Assembly (NCBI RefSeq): GCF_000744655.1
Contig: NZ_JQMJ01000004.1
Span: 1,364,001 to 1,428,000, forward strand
Length of the DNA: 64,000 bases
Direction of reading: 5' to 3'
From: Streptacidiphilus rugosus AM-16
GTDB taxonomy: Bacteria > Actinomycetota > Actinomycetes > Streptomycetales > Streptomycetaceae
This document shows positions 33,809-42,647 of the stretch, piece after piece. A model generated the notes under the pieces. The model had not been told where the DNA came from, searched no databases, and worked only from the letters and a program-made list of their open reading frames with translations. Each line of letters opens with the position of its first letter. Position 1 is the first letter of the stretch. The translations under genes were made by a program, and so were the position numbers.

Positions 33809-34945
33809 CTACGCCGCGACGTCGAGGACCCGGGCGGAGCGCCCGACGACCTGCCCGTAGTGCTCGATCAGCTCGTCGCCGACCGACTGCCAGGTGCGCG
33901 ACTCCACCTCGGCCCGCCCCGCCGCGCCGTAGCGGGCGCGTCGCTCGGGGTCGGCGGCCAGCTCCGCGACGGCACGGGCCAGCGCGTCGCCGTCGCGGGG
34001 CCGCACCAGCAGGCCGGTGCGGTGGTGGCCGATCAGGTCCAGCGGTCCGCCGACCGCCGGTCCGACCACCGGGATGCCGCTCGCCATGGCCTCCTGGATG
34101 GTCTGGCAGAAGGTCTCCATGGGCCCGGTGTGGGCGAACACGTCCAGCGAGGCGTAGAGCGAGGCGAGCTCGTCCCCGGTCCGCCGCCCGAGGAAGAGCG
34201 CTCCGGGCAGGGCCGCCCGCAGCGAGACCTCGCTCGGCCCGTCGCCGATGACGACGACCCGGACCCCGGGCACGGCGAGGGTCTGCGCCAGAACGTCGAC
34301 GCGCTTCTCCGGCGCCAGCCGGCCCACGTATCCGACGAGCACCTCGCCTCCGGGGGCGAGTTCGCGCCGGAGCGCCTGGTCGCGGTGGCGCGGGTGGAAC
34401 CGCACCGAGTCGACGCCGCGCCGCCACAGGTGGACGCGCGGGATGCCGTGCGCGGTGAGGTCCTGCGCGGCGGGGGTGGACGGGGCCAGCGTCCGGTCGG
34501 CGGCGCAGTGCACGGCGCGCAGCCGCCGCCAGGCCGCCGCCTCGCCCAGCGAACTGCCGGCCCGGTAGGCGCGGGCGTAGCCCGCGATGTCGGTCTGGTA
34601 GACGGCGACGGCGGGCAGCCCGAGCCGCTCGGCGGCGACCATGCCGCGTGCTCCGAGCAGGAACGGGCTCGCCAGGTGGACCACGTCGGGGCGGTGCGCG
34701 GCGATCAGCTGCTCCAGCTTCCTGCTGGGCAGCGCGATCCGCACCTGCGGGTAACCGGGCAGCGGCATCGCGGGCACCCTGACCACCGGGCAGGGGTCGG
34801 CCCCGGCCGGCGGCGTGGCGGGAGCGGGAGCGATGACGAGGGGGTGGTGTCCGCGACGCACCAGGTGCTCGGCGGTCCTGAGCACGGAGTGGGCGACGCC
34901 GTTGATGTCGGGAGGAAAGGACTCGGTGACGAGGACGACACGCAT
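33809..34945 (-). CDS. GT4-family glycosyltransferase, MgtA/PimB-like
   Basis: A 378-residue GT-B enzyme. It opens with MRVVLVTESFPPDINGVAHSV, typical of the bacterial alpha-mannosyltransferases that decorate glycolipids. It has ASPFLLGARG, YQTDIAGYA, GRLAPEKRVDVL and the donor-site motif HTGPMETFCQTIQEAMASGIPVVGPAVGGP. The ATG at 34945 is the first start that gives the conserved opening; the frame runs 139 codons further upstream with no protein-like content. First gene of the operon with the second glycosyltransferase and the SGNH hydrolase. Confidence 0.9.
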   Translation of the reverse strand: MRVVLVTESFPPDINGVAHSVLRTAEHLVRRGHHPLVIAPAPATPPAGADPCPVVRVPAMPLPGYPQVRIALPSRKLEQLIAAHRPDVVHLASPFLLGARGMVAAERLGLPAVAVYQTDIAGYARAYRAGSSLGEAAAWRRLRAVHCAADRTLAPSTPAAQDLTAHGIPRVHLWRRGVDSVRFHPRHRDQALRRELAPGGEVLVGYVGRLAPEKRVDVLAQTLAVPGVRVVVIGDGPSEVSLRAALPGALFLGRRTGDELASLYASLDVFAHTGPMETFCQTIQEAMASGIPVVGPAVGGPLDLIGHHRTGLLVRPRDGDALARAVAELAADPERRARYGAAGRAEVESRTWQSVGDELIEHYGQVVGRSARVLDVAA

Positions 34946-35517
34946 GTCAGCGTTATTCCGAGCCGGAGCGTGCAGGGAGGCACGTCGATCTGACCGAACG
35001 GCGAACGCCGCACGAATCCTCGTGCACACGCGTTCGAGACGCCCCCTGGCAGGCGCTCCCGTCCGCCGCGACGGGCCCCACGCAGGCCCGCTCCCGGCCG
35101 GAGGCTGTGGAGGGCGACAACCGCCGTTGCCCGTCACCACCACAGCTCGCGGGCCCAGCCCGCAGAGACCCGCACCCTGGCCGAAGCGGCCGCGCCGCCC
35201 AGCCCAGGGGCGGGTGCCGCCCGGCCGAAGACCGTGGGGGCAAAAGTGCTCCTGGGGCCGCTGGCCTGCGCGCCTCCGGACGTGGCCGTCCACCGGGGGG
35301 TGGGTGCCGCCAAAACCGAATGCCGTGGGAGGCCGTGTCGGTCGCTGGGGCCCGGGCACCACACCTCAAGGTCCGGCCGCGTGGCCGCTCAGGACGCAGC
35401 GGCCCGGGGCGCGAGGCCTCTGTCGCGGGCTGTCGCGGGCCGCACAGATCTCCGCAGCCCCGGCCGACCGCAGCGCCGCTTCGGGCCGCGGTGGCGCGCC
35501 TCAGGAGCGGCGGGCGG
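34946..35517. other. 572-base region with no recognisable gene
   Basis: It lies between the glycosyltransferase operon start and the end of the HEAT-repeat gene, both on the minus strand. Overlapping open frames on both strands have no family resemblance or consistent codon bias. A perfect 10-base tandem duplication TGTCGCGGGC occurs at 35421-35440. It must contain the operon's promoter near 34946-35000, where base composition is lower in GC (GTTATTCCG), but no clear boxes are seen. A small RNA or decayed gene cannot be excluded. Confidence 0.4.
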
Positions 35518-36927
35518 TCAACCCGCGCTGAGGCGGCCGCGGACCGCAGCGTGGACCTCGGCTTCTTCGCCCGGGTCGGCCGCCATGCGGCGCAGGCGGT
35601 CGAGGACGCGTACGTCGCCCTTGGTCAGGACGTGGCGGGCGGCCAGCTCGCGGGTCGCCTCCTCGCAGTCCCAGAGGCATTCGACCGCGGCGCCCGTCGC
35701 GAAATAGGGGTCGACGACGGCCAGGCCCCTGGCCGCGCTCTGGCGGAGCTGGGAGCAGACGGTCTCGGCGTAGATGTGGCGCAGGACCGACACCGCCTGC
35801 ACGGCCTCCAGCCGGCCGACGCCCTCGACCAGCGGGAAGAGCAGCTCGCTGTCCGTACCGGTGGCGGAGACCTCGCGGTGCAGGGCGGCGACGACGTGGG
35901 GGGCGTCCTCGGGGCCGCCGGCGCAGGCGAGCAGCCGGGCCGCGGCCTCCGACAGGCGTCCGCCTTGGTGGCGGCCGGCCCAGGCGCGCGCGTGCGCGAG
36001 AATGCGCTCGCCGCGCATCCGGCCCAGGGTGTCCAGCGCGAAGTCGGCCACGGGCTCCGAGCCGTCCTCGACGGCGAGCTCCATCAGGCCCGGCAGGGAC
36101 TCGTCCTCGGCCTCGGCCAGGTGGCGCAGCGCGGCACAGCGCGCGGCGGGACGGCCCTCGCGGGCCGTGGTCCGCAGCAGCGGGAGGTCCGCGGGACCGG
36201 CCACCGCGCCGAGCAGCCGGGCCGCCGCGGCGGCCTTGCGGACCAGGGCGGGTCCGTCGGCGGCGGGGTCCGCGTCGGCCCAGGCCAGGACGGCGGTGGT
36301 GCTCCACTCCGGCGTCTGCGGGCGTTCCATCTGGCGCTGCCACAGGTCGAAGGGCGCGCGCTCGGTCGCCGCGGCGACCCGCGGGTGCTCGGCCGCCCAG
36401 AGGTGCCAGGGCCTGGGCTCGTAGGCGTCCCGCACGGCGGCGCGCAGTTCCGCGTCCCCCTCGGGGCCCTGCGGGAAGCGCGCCAGCACCGGTTCGGCGA
36501 GCGAACGCAGGCCCTCGTCGGTCTCCCGCACGGCCAACTCGTCCAAGGCCCAGGCCCAGTTGCTGCCCTCGGCCGTGTAGCGCCGCAGCAGTTGCAGCGC
36601 GTCCCGGCGGCCGTAGCCGGCGAGGCGACCGAGCACGGCCAGGGTCAGGCCGGTGCGCGACTCGCTGTCGTCGAGCGAGTCCCACGCGTCGAAGAGGTGC
36701 GCCTCGAGCCCGGAGAGCGGCGCCTCCAGCTCCATGTAGAGGCGCGCGTAGTAGAGGGAGCGGTTCTCCACCTGCCAGTTGCGGCGGGGGTCTCTGGTGA
36801 CGCACTCCTCCAGGGCGGCGAGCGCGTCGAGACGCTCGGCCGCCAGAGCGTGCAGGGTGCCGTCCCCTCGGCCCCGCTGAAGCAGGCCGAGAAGGGAGGC
36901 GCTGGGCGCTATCGCGGGCTCGAACAT
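35518..36927 (-). CDS. HEAT-repeat protein of unknown function
   Basis: A 469-residue soluble, Ala/Leu/Arg-rich helical protein. Repeating paired helices of HEAT/PBS-lyase type are evident (PLLRTTAREGRPAARCAALRHLAEAEDESLPGLMELAVEDGSEPVADFALDTLGR; PHVVAALHREVSATG; AVQAVSVLRHIYAETVCSQLRQSAARGLAVVDPYF). These usually form protein-binding scaffolds. There is no catalytic signature and no signal peptide. It appears to be a single-gene unit. Function cannot be assigned. Confidence 0.8.
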   Translation of the reverse strand: MFEPAIAPSASLLGLLQRGRGDGTLHALAAERLDALAALEECVTRDPRRNWQVENRSLYYARLYMELEAPLSGLEAHLFDAWDSLDDSESRTGLTLAVLGRLAGYGRRDALQLLRRYTAEGSNWAWALDELAVRETDEGLRSLAEPVLARFPQGPEGDAELRAAVRDAYEPRPWHLWAAEHPRVAAATERAPFDLWQRQMERPQTPEWSTTAVLAWADADPAADGPALVRKAAAAARLLGAVAGPADLPLLRTTAREGRPAARCAALRHLAEAEDESLPGLMELAVEDGSEPVADFALDTLGRMRGERILAHARAWAGRHQGGRLSEAAARLLACAGGPEDAPHVVAALHREVSATGTDSELLFPLVEGVGRLEAVQAVSVLRHIYAETVCSQLRQSAARGLAVVDPYFATGAAVECLWDCEEATRELAARHVLTKGDVRVLDRLRRMAADPGEEAEVHAAVRGRLSAG

Positions 36928-37320
36928 GAGGTCAGCATCCGTTGCGGCGGTCCTGGTGGCAATGGAATTTCAGTACGCGGGGCGGTGGACCTGGTCGGTC
37001 CTGCCCGCGTACGGGGGTGGTTCGGGTCCGCGACGGTGGCCGCGGGGGAATTCTGGCACCGGCTGTCGAGAGGCCGCCAGCCGGAAGCACGGAATCCTAC
37101 CGTCCGCCCAGCTCCCCGCGCATCCGCCGCCCCTCCGACATGGGGTCGGCGACGGGCCGGAGAGGTGGAGGAACGGGACCGGACCGCGCCGGGACCGGCC
37201 GTCTGAGGCATATGCCAAAGGCAAAACTTGCCCTACTTTCGAAAAAGCCACCCCCCGTCGCCACGCTCTGTGCAAGAGTCGTAACGGTCACCGGTCACCC
37301 CGAGAAAACCGTGGGACGCC
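36928..37320. other. Intergenic region upstream of divergent HEAT and PAS genes
   Basis: No credible gene in 393 bases. The right third (37205-37310) is markedly less GC-rich and probably carries the PAS-gene promoter; two adjacent palindromes there are listed separately. Reading frames crossing it are not protein-like. Confidence 0.45.
37207..37232. promoter_or_regulatory. Adjacent palindromes GGCATATGCC and GGCAAAACTTGCC
   Basis: Two perfect palindromes separated by three A residues, with alternating GGCA and TGCC half-sites, sit about 90 bases upstream of the PAS gene in the AT-richest part of the region. They look like a double operator for a dimeric regulator, identity unknown. Confidence 0.4.
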
Positions 37321-37845
37321 ATGCACCCCCAGCTACCTCCCCCGTCACTGCCCCAGCAGCTCCAGGCCCTGCGCGAGCAGCTGGACGCCGCCTTCGGCGC
37401 GACCAGGGACCGGAGCGAGCGAGCGCTTCTGGGGCATGCCCGCTCCCATCTCGAGGAGCTCGCGCGCGTCGTCGAGGCCCTGACGGGCGCCGCGACGCCG
37501 GGCGACGGCGTCGCCCTGCTCGGCGACGCCGAATGGGATCTCACGAACGACAGGGTCGCCTGGTCCGCCGAGATGTACCGGATCTTCGCGCGCGCACCGC
37601 AGGAGGGCCCGCTGACCCTCGACCAGCTGCCCAGCGCGCTGCACCCGGAGGACCGCCGCACGGTCTCCGGCCTGCTCACCGCCGCCCTGGTCGACGGCAA
37701 GCCGATCGACGCCGAGTTCCGGCTCCAGTTCGAGGACGGCTCCGTCCGCACCGTCCACTGCGTCGGCGCCCCACAGCTCGCCGACGACGGCGGCGTCCAC
37801 GCCGTCTGGCTCGCCCTCCGCGACCTCGGCCGCGCCGCGGCCTGA
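37321..37845 (+). CDS. PAS-domain protein, stand-alone
   Basis: A 174-residue protein. A helical, coiled-coil-prone N-terminus (about 1-55: LPQQLQALREQLDAAFGA, HARSHLEELARVVEALTG) precedes a single PAS_3-type fold (about 60-165: DAEWDLTNDRVAWSAEMYRIF, ALHPEDRRTV, DAEFRLQFEDGSVRTVHCVG). No kinase, cyclase or phosphatase output domain follows, so it may act as a sensor subunit of another protein. The ATG has only a weak GTGGGA upstream. It converges on the NsdB gene after 45 bases. Confidence 0.8.
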   Translation: MHPQLPPPSLPQQLQALREQLDAAFGATRDRSERALLGHARSHLEELARVVEALTGAATPGDGVALLGDAEWDLTNDRVAWSAEMYRIFARAPQEGPLTLDQLPSALHPEDRRTVSGLLTAALVDGKPIDAEFRLQFEDGSVRTVHCVGAPQLADDGGVHAVWLALRDLGRAAA

Positions 37846-37890
37846 ACGGCCACGCAGCGCCACGCCGCGCCAAGCTGGCGCGCGGCCCTG

Positions 37891-39366
37891 TCAGATGATC
37901 TGCGGGCGAGCCTTGCGCGGCATCGCCCTGCTGATCTCCGAGCGCAGCTCGGAAACGGCCGGCAGTCTCTCGTAACGCGCTGTCAGGCGGTACATCTGCC
38001 GCAGCCGGTCCCAGGTGCGGTGCGAGGACATCTCCCCGGTCGCGCTGAGCGCGAGCTGCGCGTAGCGCTGCGCCTCGTCCGGCTTGTTGGCCAGGTAGCA
38101 GGCGGAGGCCATCGAGATGTGGTCGAACAGCTTGGACCTGTCGTGGCCCCCCTCGCGCAGCTCCAGCGCCAGCAGGGCGTGCCGCTGCGCCAGGGGCGCC
38201 GCCGTGGGGTCGTGGTCGGCCAGGGTGCGGTAGGTCAGCGCCTGCATGCCGTGCAGGTCGGCCAGGTCGAAGAACTGCAGCCAGCTCGGCCCCGGCTCAC
38301 CGGTGTCCTGGGCGAAGAGGTCCTCCGCCTCGCCCAGGGTGCGCCGGGTGGCCTGGCTGTGGCCCAGTGACGCGTGCGCCCAGGCCTCCACCGTGCGCAG
38401 CATGGCGCGCGTGCGCGGCAGGGTGCCGCCGCCCGCGCCGGCCTCGGCGACCCGCATCAGGTCCAGGGCGTCGCCGGCGCGGCCCAGGTGGACCATCTGA
38501 CGGGCGGCGCGCGCCAGCGCCTCGCTCGCCCGCGGCTTGTCCTCCGCCTCACGGGCGGCGTGCACGGCCATGACGAAGTACTTCTGCGCCGTCGGCTCCA
38601 GCCCCACGTCGTGGGACATCCACCCGGCCAGCACGGCCAGGTTCGCCGCCACGCCCCACAGGCGGCGCTCCAGGTAGTCGGGGTGATCGTAGGTCAGCAT
38701 GCCGCCGACCTCGTTGAGCTGGCCTACCACCGCCTTGCGCTGCAGTCCTCCGCCGCGGGAGGCGTCCCACCGGCGGAAGACCTCCACCGACTCCTCCAGC
38801 GCGCTCACCTCGTCCTCGCCCACGGGGCCGGCCTCGTAGAAGTCGAGCGCCGGCAGGGCCGAGGGGCTGCGCACCGCGGCGGCCGACGAGCCGGCCGGGG
38901 GCGGTGGCGCGGCCGGGGACCGCATCCAGTCGTACAGGGGGTTGGCGATGGCGGCGCCCGCCGCGAGGGCGGTGCTCGCGCCCATCAGTCCGCGTCGATT
39001 GAGCATCAGGTCCATTCCCGTGAACTCGGTGAGGACCGCGGCTGTCTGCCCTGGCGCCGGTCTGGAGCTGTCCGGCGCGCCTCGTCGCGCGCCGGGCCCA
39101 CTGTGCCGTTCCCGTTGGAAGCCGAGGTCCTCTGGCGTGACTACTCGGCCGAGCTGCTCGCTGAAGAGAGCCGCCAGGATGCGCGGGACGGGATCGCGGG
39201 GAATCTCCCCGCGCTCCATCCAACGGCGCACCCGCGAGGTGTCGGTCGACAGCTGCTGCTGTCCGGCCGCCGCCCCACGGCGGTTGACCATCCGCGCCAA
39301 CTCGCCTTTCGACCAGCCCGTCAGGGCGAACAGATCGGCGAATCGGGTGTTCGGTCCTCGGTTCAC
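37891..39366 (-). CDS. nsdB: NsdB-type regulator (XRE-like N-terminus plus TPR-like repeats)
   Basis: A 491-residue streptomycete regulator. The N-terminus shows a helix-turn-helix (TRFADLFALTGWSKGELARMVNRRG, then STDTSRVRRWMERGEIPRDPVPRILAALFSE). A linker contains the characteristic LTEFTGMDLMLNRRGLMGAS. The rest is TPR-like helices (GQLNEVGGMLTYDHPDYLERRLWGVAANLAVLAGWMSHDVGLEPTAQKY). This pattern is what I recall of NsdA/NsdB proteins, negative regulators of sporulation and antibiotic production in S. coelicolor; the linker and opening fit NsdB better than NsdA. It is divergent from an APH-fold kinase, with repeats in the shared promoter. Confidence 0.8.
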   Translation of the reverse strand: MNRGPNTRFADLFALTGWSKGELARMVNRRGAAAGQQQLSTDTSRVRRWMERGEIPRDPVPRILAALFSEQLGRVVTPEDLGFQRERHSGPGARRGAPDSSRPAPGQTAAVLTEFTGMDLMLNRRGLMGASTALAAGAAIANPLYDWMRSPAAPPPPAGSSAAAVRSPSALPALDFYEAGPVGEDEVSALEESVEVFRRWDASRGGGLQRKAVVGQLNEVGGMLTYDHPDYLERRLWGVAANLAVLAGWMSHDVGLEPTAQKYFVMAVHAAREAEDKPRASEALARAARQMVHLGRAGDALDLMRVAEAGAGGGTLPRTRAMLRTVEAWAHASLGHSQATRRTLGEAEDLFAQDTGEPGPSWLQFFDLADLHGMQALTYRTLADHDPTAAPLAQRHALLALELREGGHDRSKLFDHISMASACYLANKPDEAQRYAQLALSATGEMSSHRTWDRLRQMYRLTARYERLPAVSELRSEISRAMPRKARPQII

Positions 39367-39428
39367 GTCAAGCCCCCAGGTTCCTCGGCACTTTCGAGGC
39401 TAACCACCCGTCATGTGCCAGGCGAGCA

Positions 39429-39472
39429 TTCGCCAGGGTTCGCCAGGGTCCGCTAGCTGTCCCGCTATCTGT
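39429..39472. promoter_or_regulatory. Tandem repeats in the nsdB / kinase divergent promoter
   Basis: TTCGCCAGGG occurs twice head-to-tail (39429-39438, 39439-39448), followed at once by two copies of a CCGCTANCTGT unit (39450-39460 and 39461-39472). They begin 63 bases upstream of the nsdB start and could be autoregulatory sites. A separate inverted repeat, GCGCCACCCC (39494-39503) with GGGGTGGCGC (39551-39560), lies further toward the kinase gene. The remainder of 39367-39739 shows nothing else. Confidence 0.45.
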
Positions 39473-39739
39473 GCCTCGGTGTGTTGTAGAGCTGCGCCAC
39501 CCCAACCTGGTCCATCGCCGGTCCGAGAGTCGGGGAACAGCCCAGGGGCAGGGGTGGCGCGAGGGGTGGCGTGCGGATCGCCACGCGCCAGGACTCGCCC
39601 GGGAGGCACAACTCCCCAGGGTGTGCCATCCGGGCCCCGGCCCGTCACGAGCCGCGCGCCACCCCGAGCAGCGGCAGGCCGACCAGGCCCGCCGGCGGCA
39701 GCCCGCCACCGGACACACGAAGGGACCAGGACCCACCCC

Positions 39740-40825
39740 ATGTACTCACAGGCTCTCTCCCCCGCCCCGGTGTCCCGACCGCAGCAGCCGTCCCCCACCG
39801 GCCCGCTGCGGCGCCGGCCCGCGCTGGGCCTCGACCCGCGCCCCCGCGAGATGAGCGGCCCCCACGCCGCCCAGCAGCTGCGTCGGCCGATGCCCGCCCC
39901 GGCCCGTCCGGGCGTCGCGGCCCGGCCGGAGAATCCCGCCGAGCGCTCCCCGCAGGTCCGCGCCGCGCTGGCCCACATCGCGCGGATATCTCCCGCCTTC
40001 GTGCCGCGCCAGCTGCTCCGCGACGGCCGCCACGTGCTGATCGCGGGCACGGCGGGCCGCACGCCGGTGGTGGCGAAGGCCCTGGCGCGCCCTGGCGAGG
40101 ATCTTGAGGGGACCGAGCAGTTCCACCGCGAGGTCGCCGCCTACCGCGCCTTCGTCCGTCACCGTCCGCCGGCCCGGCTGCCCAAGCTGGTCGCCGCCGA
40201 CGCGGACCGCTGCGTCCTGCTGATGGAGCGCGTCCCCGGTCGTCCCGCCGCCCGCGAGCGCCACCCCTCCGACACCCCCACGCCGGGCGAGGTCCGCGCG
40301 ATCCTCGGCGCGGTCCGCGCGCTCAACCTGTGGCGTCCTCCGACGGGGGTCTTCGACCGCCCGCTCGACTACCCCAAGGAGATCGCGCGCTACCACGCGC
40401 TGGGCCTGCTCACCGACCGCGACGCCGGGGATCTCCAGCAGCTGCTGCACGGCCTGACCCACCAGCCCTGGCAGTTCTGCCACGGCGACGCGCTGCTGAC
40501 CAACGTGCTGCTCGCGCCCTCGGGTCCGGTCCTGGTCGACTGGGAGCAGACCGGCTGGTACCTGCCCGGCTACGACCTCGCACTCCTCTGGGCCGTCATG
40601 GCCGGGGACACCGGGGCGCGCCGCCAGCTCAGCCAGGTCGCGCAGGCCTCGGGCACGCTGCCCAGGGACGCCTTCCTGGTCAACCTGATCCTGGTGCTGA
40701 TGCGCGAGATCCGCCGCCACGACGTGCCAGGTGCGGGCGAGGAGCAGCGGATCCTGATCCGCCGCCTGCACGAGGACGCCGGGCTGGCCCGACGTGCCGT
40801 CCGCGCCGCGGTCGGCACTCGCTAG
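39740..40825 (+). CDS. Aminoglycoside-phosphotransferase-fold kinase family protein
   Basis: A 361-residue protein with a disordered Pro/Arg-rich N-terminus (about 1-70) followed by a kinase-like APH fold. Visible are [10 protein letters not shown] (ATP-binding Lys), [26 protein letters not shown], the catalytic loop [12 protein letters not shown] (HGDxxxxN) and the metal-binding [20 protein letters not shown]. The ATG at 39740 is the best start after an AGGGACCAGGAC stretch. It is divergent from nsdB; I recall this pairing as frequent in streptomycetes, which suggests a function in the same developmental circuit rather than drug resistance. Substrate unknown. Confidence 0.85.
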   Translation: MYSQALSPAPVSRPQQPSPTGPLRRRPALGLDPRPREMSGPHAAQQLRRPMPAPARPGVAARPENPAERSPQVRAALAHIARISPAFVPRQLLRDGRHVLIAGTAGRTPVVAKALARPGEDLEGTEQFHREVAAYRAFVRHRPPARLPKLVAADADRCVLLMERVPGRPAARERHPSDTPTPGEVRAILGAVRALNLWRPPTGVFDRPLDYPKEIARYHALGLLTDRDAGDLQQLLHGLTHQPWQFCHGDALLTNVLLAPSGPVLVDWEQTGWYLPGYDLALLWAVMAGDTGARRQLSQVAQASGTLPRDAFLVNLILVLMREIRRHDVPGAGEEQRILIRRLHEDAGLARRAVRAAVGTR

Positions 40826-40866
40826 GGGGCCTGTCCTCGCACCCCTTCCTGGCCGCCTGACAAGGT

Positions 40867-40890
40867 CTCCCCCGGCCACCGGCCGGGAGG
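40867..40890 (+). terminator. Hairpin after the kinase gene
   Basis: CTCCC-CCGGCC, loop ACC, GGCCGG-GAG(G) forms a bulged 9-11 bp stem about 40 bases after the stop. No U-tract. Probable terminator between the convergent kinase and acyl-CoA dehydrogenase genes. Confidence 0.55.
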
Positions 40891-40983
40891 CACCCCTGGC
40901 TGCGCCACCGGGTCATCCACGTACGGTCCCGTACGAGGACGCCCCTCCGCCCTGAGGGTTCGAGGACCGGCCCCAGCTTCCGG

Positions 40984-42027
40984 TCAGAGGGGTGAGGAGC
41001 CCGCCTCGTGGAGGACGACGTCCTCGCGGGGCAGCAGGGCCCTGACGCTGACCGCGTCGCGCAGATGACGTTCGAGCGGGACGACGCGGCTGAGACCCGT
41101 GGCCCCGGAGAGGGCGACGACCCGCTGCACGACGGAGAGGCCACGCTGCGCGATGCCGGGAGCGAGCCAGGCGGCTCGCCGGTCCGCGCCCGCCAGGTCC
41201 GCGTCGAGGCCGCCGGCGATGCCGTTCAACAGCTCCTCCGCCTCCGCGAGTTCGAGCGCCACCCGGCCGAGCTCCGAGGCCGGCAGCCCCCTGCCGTTCC
41301 TGGCCAGCCAGGTGTGCGCGCCGCCGCCGATGCCCAGACAGACCGCGGCGATCGCCAGCCGACGGCAGGCCTCGTCACGGGGGGTGGGCGAGGCGAGCCG
41401 GTGGGCGTCCTGCGCCTGCACCTTCTCGAAGTGCACGTCCTGCACCGCACCGGCGCGCAGTCCGAGCTGCTCCCAGCCCGGTTCGACGGCGACTCCCGGG
41501 CTGTCCCCCGGCACCAGGAAGGTCGCCCGCTCCTCCGCCGTGTCTTCGAGCCGCGCCTCGACCGTCATCCAGGCCAGTGCCTCGGCACCGGGAACCGCCT
41601 GCTCACGGCCGGTCAGCAGCCATCCCTCCGAGCCGCGCGAGGCCGTCACCCCCGCCCCGCCCTCGGCGGCGCGCAGCGAGCCGACCAGCGCCGGACCGCG
41701 CCGGGAGTCGGCGAGCAGGGACTTGTACGCGGCGGCGGGCCAGCGGGCGGCCCGCGCCTGGGCGGCATGGGTGAGCAGGGTGTCCGCGGCGAGCAGCGCG
41801 ACCGAGGGGTCGCCACCGCCGAGCGCCGCGAGCAGCCGGACCGTGTCCGCCACCCCCGCGCCCACGCCGCCGTGTTCCGTGCCGACGGTCAGCGTCAGCA
41901 GACCGGCCTCGTGCAGCGCCTCCACTCCCCGGTAGGGGAAGGCCGCCTCACGGTCGTGCTCGTCGGCCCGCGCGGCGAGCAGGTCGACGACGCGCGGCAG
42001 CCGCGCCATGGCTTCGTTCAGCGACAT
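40984..42027 (-). CDS. Acyl-CoA dehydrogenase family flavoprotein
   Basis: A 347-residue protein of the acyl-CoA dehydrogenase fold, rather short for the family (about 380). N-terminal helical domain (FPYRGVEALHEAGLLTLTVGTEHGGVGAGVADTVRLLAALGGGDPSVALL), middle beta domain (SLRAAEGGAGVTASRGSEGWLLTGREQAVPGAEALAWMTVEA), and C-terminal helices (SGATGLSRVVPLERHLRDAVSV, the usual FAD-side segment). The catalytic Glu cannot be placed with confidence, so it may be a DszC/monooxygenase-like or non-classical member. The next gene upstream (42040-42534) is 12 bases away and probably shares its transcript. Confidence 0.82.
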   Translation of the reverse strand: MSLNEAMARLPRVVDLLAARADEHDREAAFPYRGVEALHEAGLLTLTVGTEHGGVGAGVADTVRLLAALGGGDPSVALLAADTLLTHAAQARAARWPAAAYKSLLADSRRGPALVGSLRAAEGGAGVTASRGSEGWLLTGREQAVPGAEALAWMTVEARLEDTAEERATFLVPGDSPGVAVEPGWEQLGLRAGAVQDVHFEKVQAQDAHRLASPTPRDEACRRLAIAAVCLGIGGGAHTWLARNGRGLPASELGRVALELAEAEELLNGIAGGLDADLAGADRRAAWLAPGIAQRGLSVVQRVVALSGATGLSRVVPLERHLRDAVSVRALLPREDVVLHEAGSSPL

Positions 42028-42039
42028 CCGCGGACCCGA

Positions 42040-42534
42040 TCAGATCTGGAACATGTCCGCGGGCAGGGGCTTCAGCAGCCGGTAGAGATCCTCGCTGACC
42101 GGCCGGTCCCAGGTCACCACGGTCACCTGGACGTCGTCGCTGCGACCGAACTGGACACAGGCGAGCCGGCTCTCGCTCAGCTTGACCTTCTTCACGATCA
42201 GCAGCGCGTCGTCCAGCATGACCGGGAAGTCCTCGCTGTCGAGGACGCCGACCGGCTCGTCGTTGCCGATGGCCGCCAGCATCTGCCGCACCTCGAGCGG
42301 CACGCCGTCCTCGGGCTCCCTGGCCGGCGAACCCGGACGCAGGTTGCCGATCATCATCGAGGGGCCCCGCCCGCCCATCAGGTCGTAACGCAGCACCACT
42401 CCGTGGCAGCTGCCGTCCTCCGGATCACTGAGCAGCGCGGCGCCGAAGTCGCCGGGCCAGTCGCTCGGGTCCATGGCGAGAATGTCGAAGTCCGGGCCTG
42501 CGGGTGTGCCGGAGCGGCGGCGAAGAAAAGCCAT
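42040..42534 (-). CDS. Conserved hypothetical protein
   Basis: A 164-residue soluble alpha/beta protein with no recognised domain. Its segments (FDILAMDPSDWPGDFGAALLSDPEDGSCHGVVLRYDL, VRQMLAAIGNDEPVGVLDSEDFPVMLDDALLIVKKVKLSESR, VTVVTWDRPVSEDLYRLLKPLP) have the even codon bias of a real gene. It starts at ATG 42534 and is followed after 12 bases by the acyl-CoA dehydrogenase gene. Nothing in it suggests a catalytic role. Confidence 0.7.
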   Translation of the reverse strand: MAFLRRRSGTPAGPDFDILAMDPSDWPGDFGAALLSDPEDGSCHGVVLRYDLMGGRGPSMMIGNLRPGSPAREPEDGVPLEVRQMLAAIGNDEPVGVLDSEDFPVMLDDALLIVKKVKLSESRLACVQFGRSDDVQVTVVTWDRPVSEDLYRLLKPLPADMFQI

Positions 42535-42610
42535 GGGGCAATCGTACGTGTCCGCCGAGGTCGCGAACGCGTGCCAGGGGGCCGGTTCGGGTCCGGCCCC
42601 GAGACGCAGG

Positions 42611-42640
42611 TTGACGCGGCGATCACGTTCCGATTACGGT
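42611..42640 (+). promoter_or_regulatory. Vegetative-type promoter for the leader peptide
   Basis: TTGACG (42611-42616), an 18-base spacer and TACGGT (42635-42640, fitting TANNNT) form a good sigma-HrdB-type promoter. The predicted start of transcription falls at or within a base or two of the ATG at 42648, so the message would be leaderless. Confidence 0.7.
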
Positions 42641-42647
42641 CGGCGAC

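Noticed and set aside
35025-35045. GTTCGAGAC resembling a tRNA T-loop
   Set aside because: The flanks do not pair as a T-stem and no cloverleaf can be drawn.
33809-35362. Extended start for the second glycosyltransferase (139 extra codons)
   Set aside because: The extension has no conserved sequence, while ATG 34945 gives the canonical GT4 opening.
35421-35440. 10-base tandem duplication TGTCGCGGGC
   Set aside because: Only two units and no link to a gene or regulator; probably slippage.
34946-35517. Possible gene in the 572-base gap
   Set aside because: All frames are Arg/Pro/Gly-rich without codon-bias consistency or domain features.
42578-42598. tRNA-like T-arm (GGCCGGTTCGGGTCCGGCC)
   Set aside because: No acceptor, D or anticodon arms fit around it on either strand.
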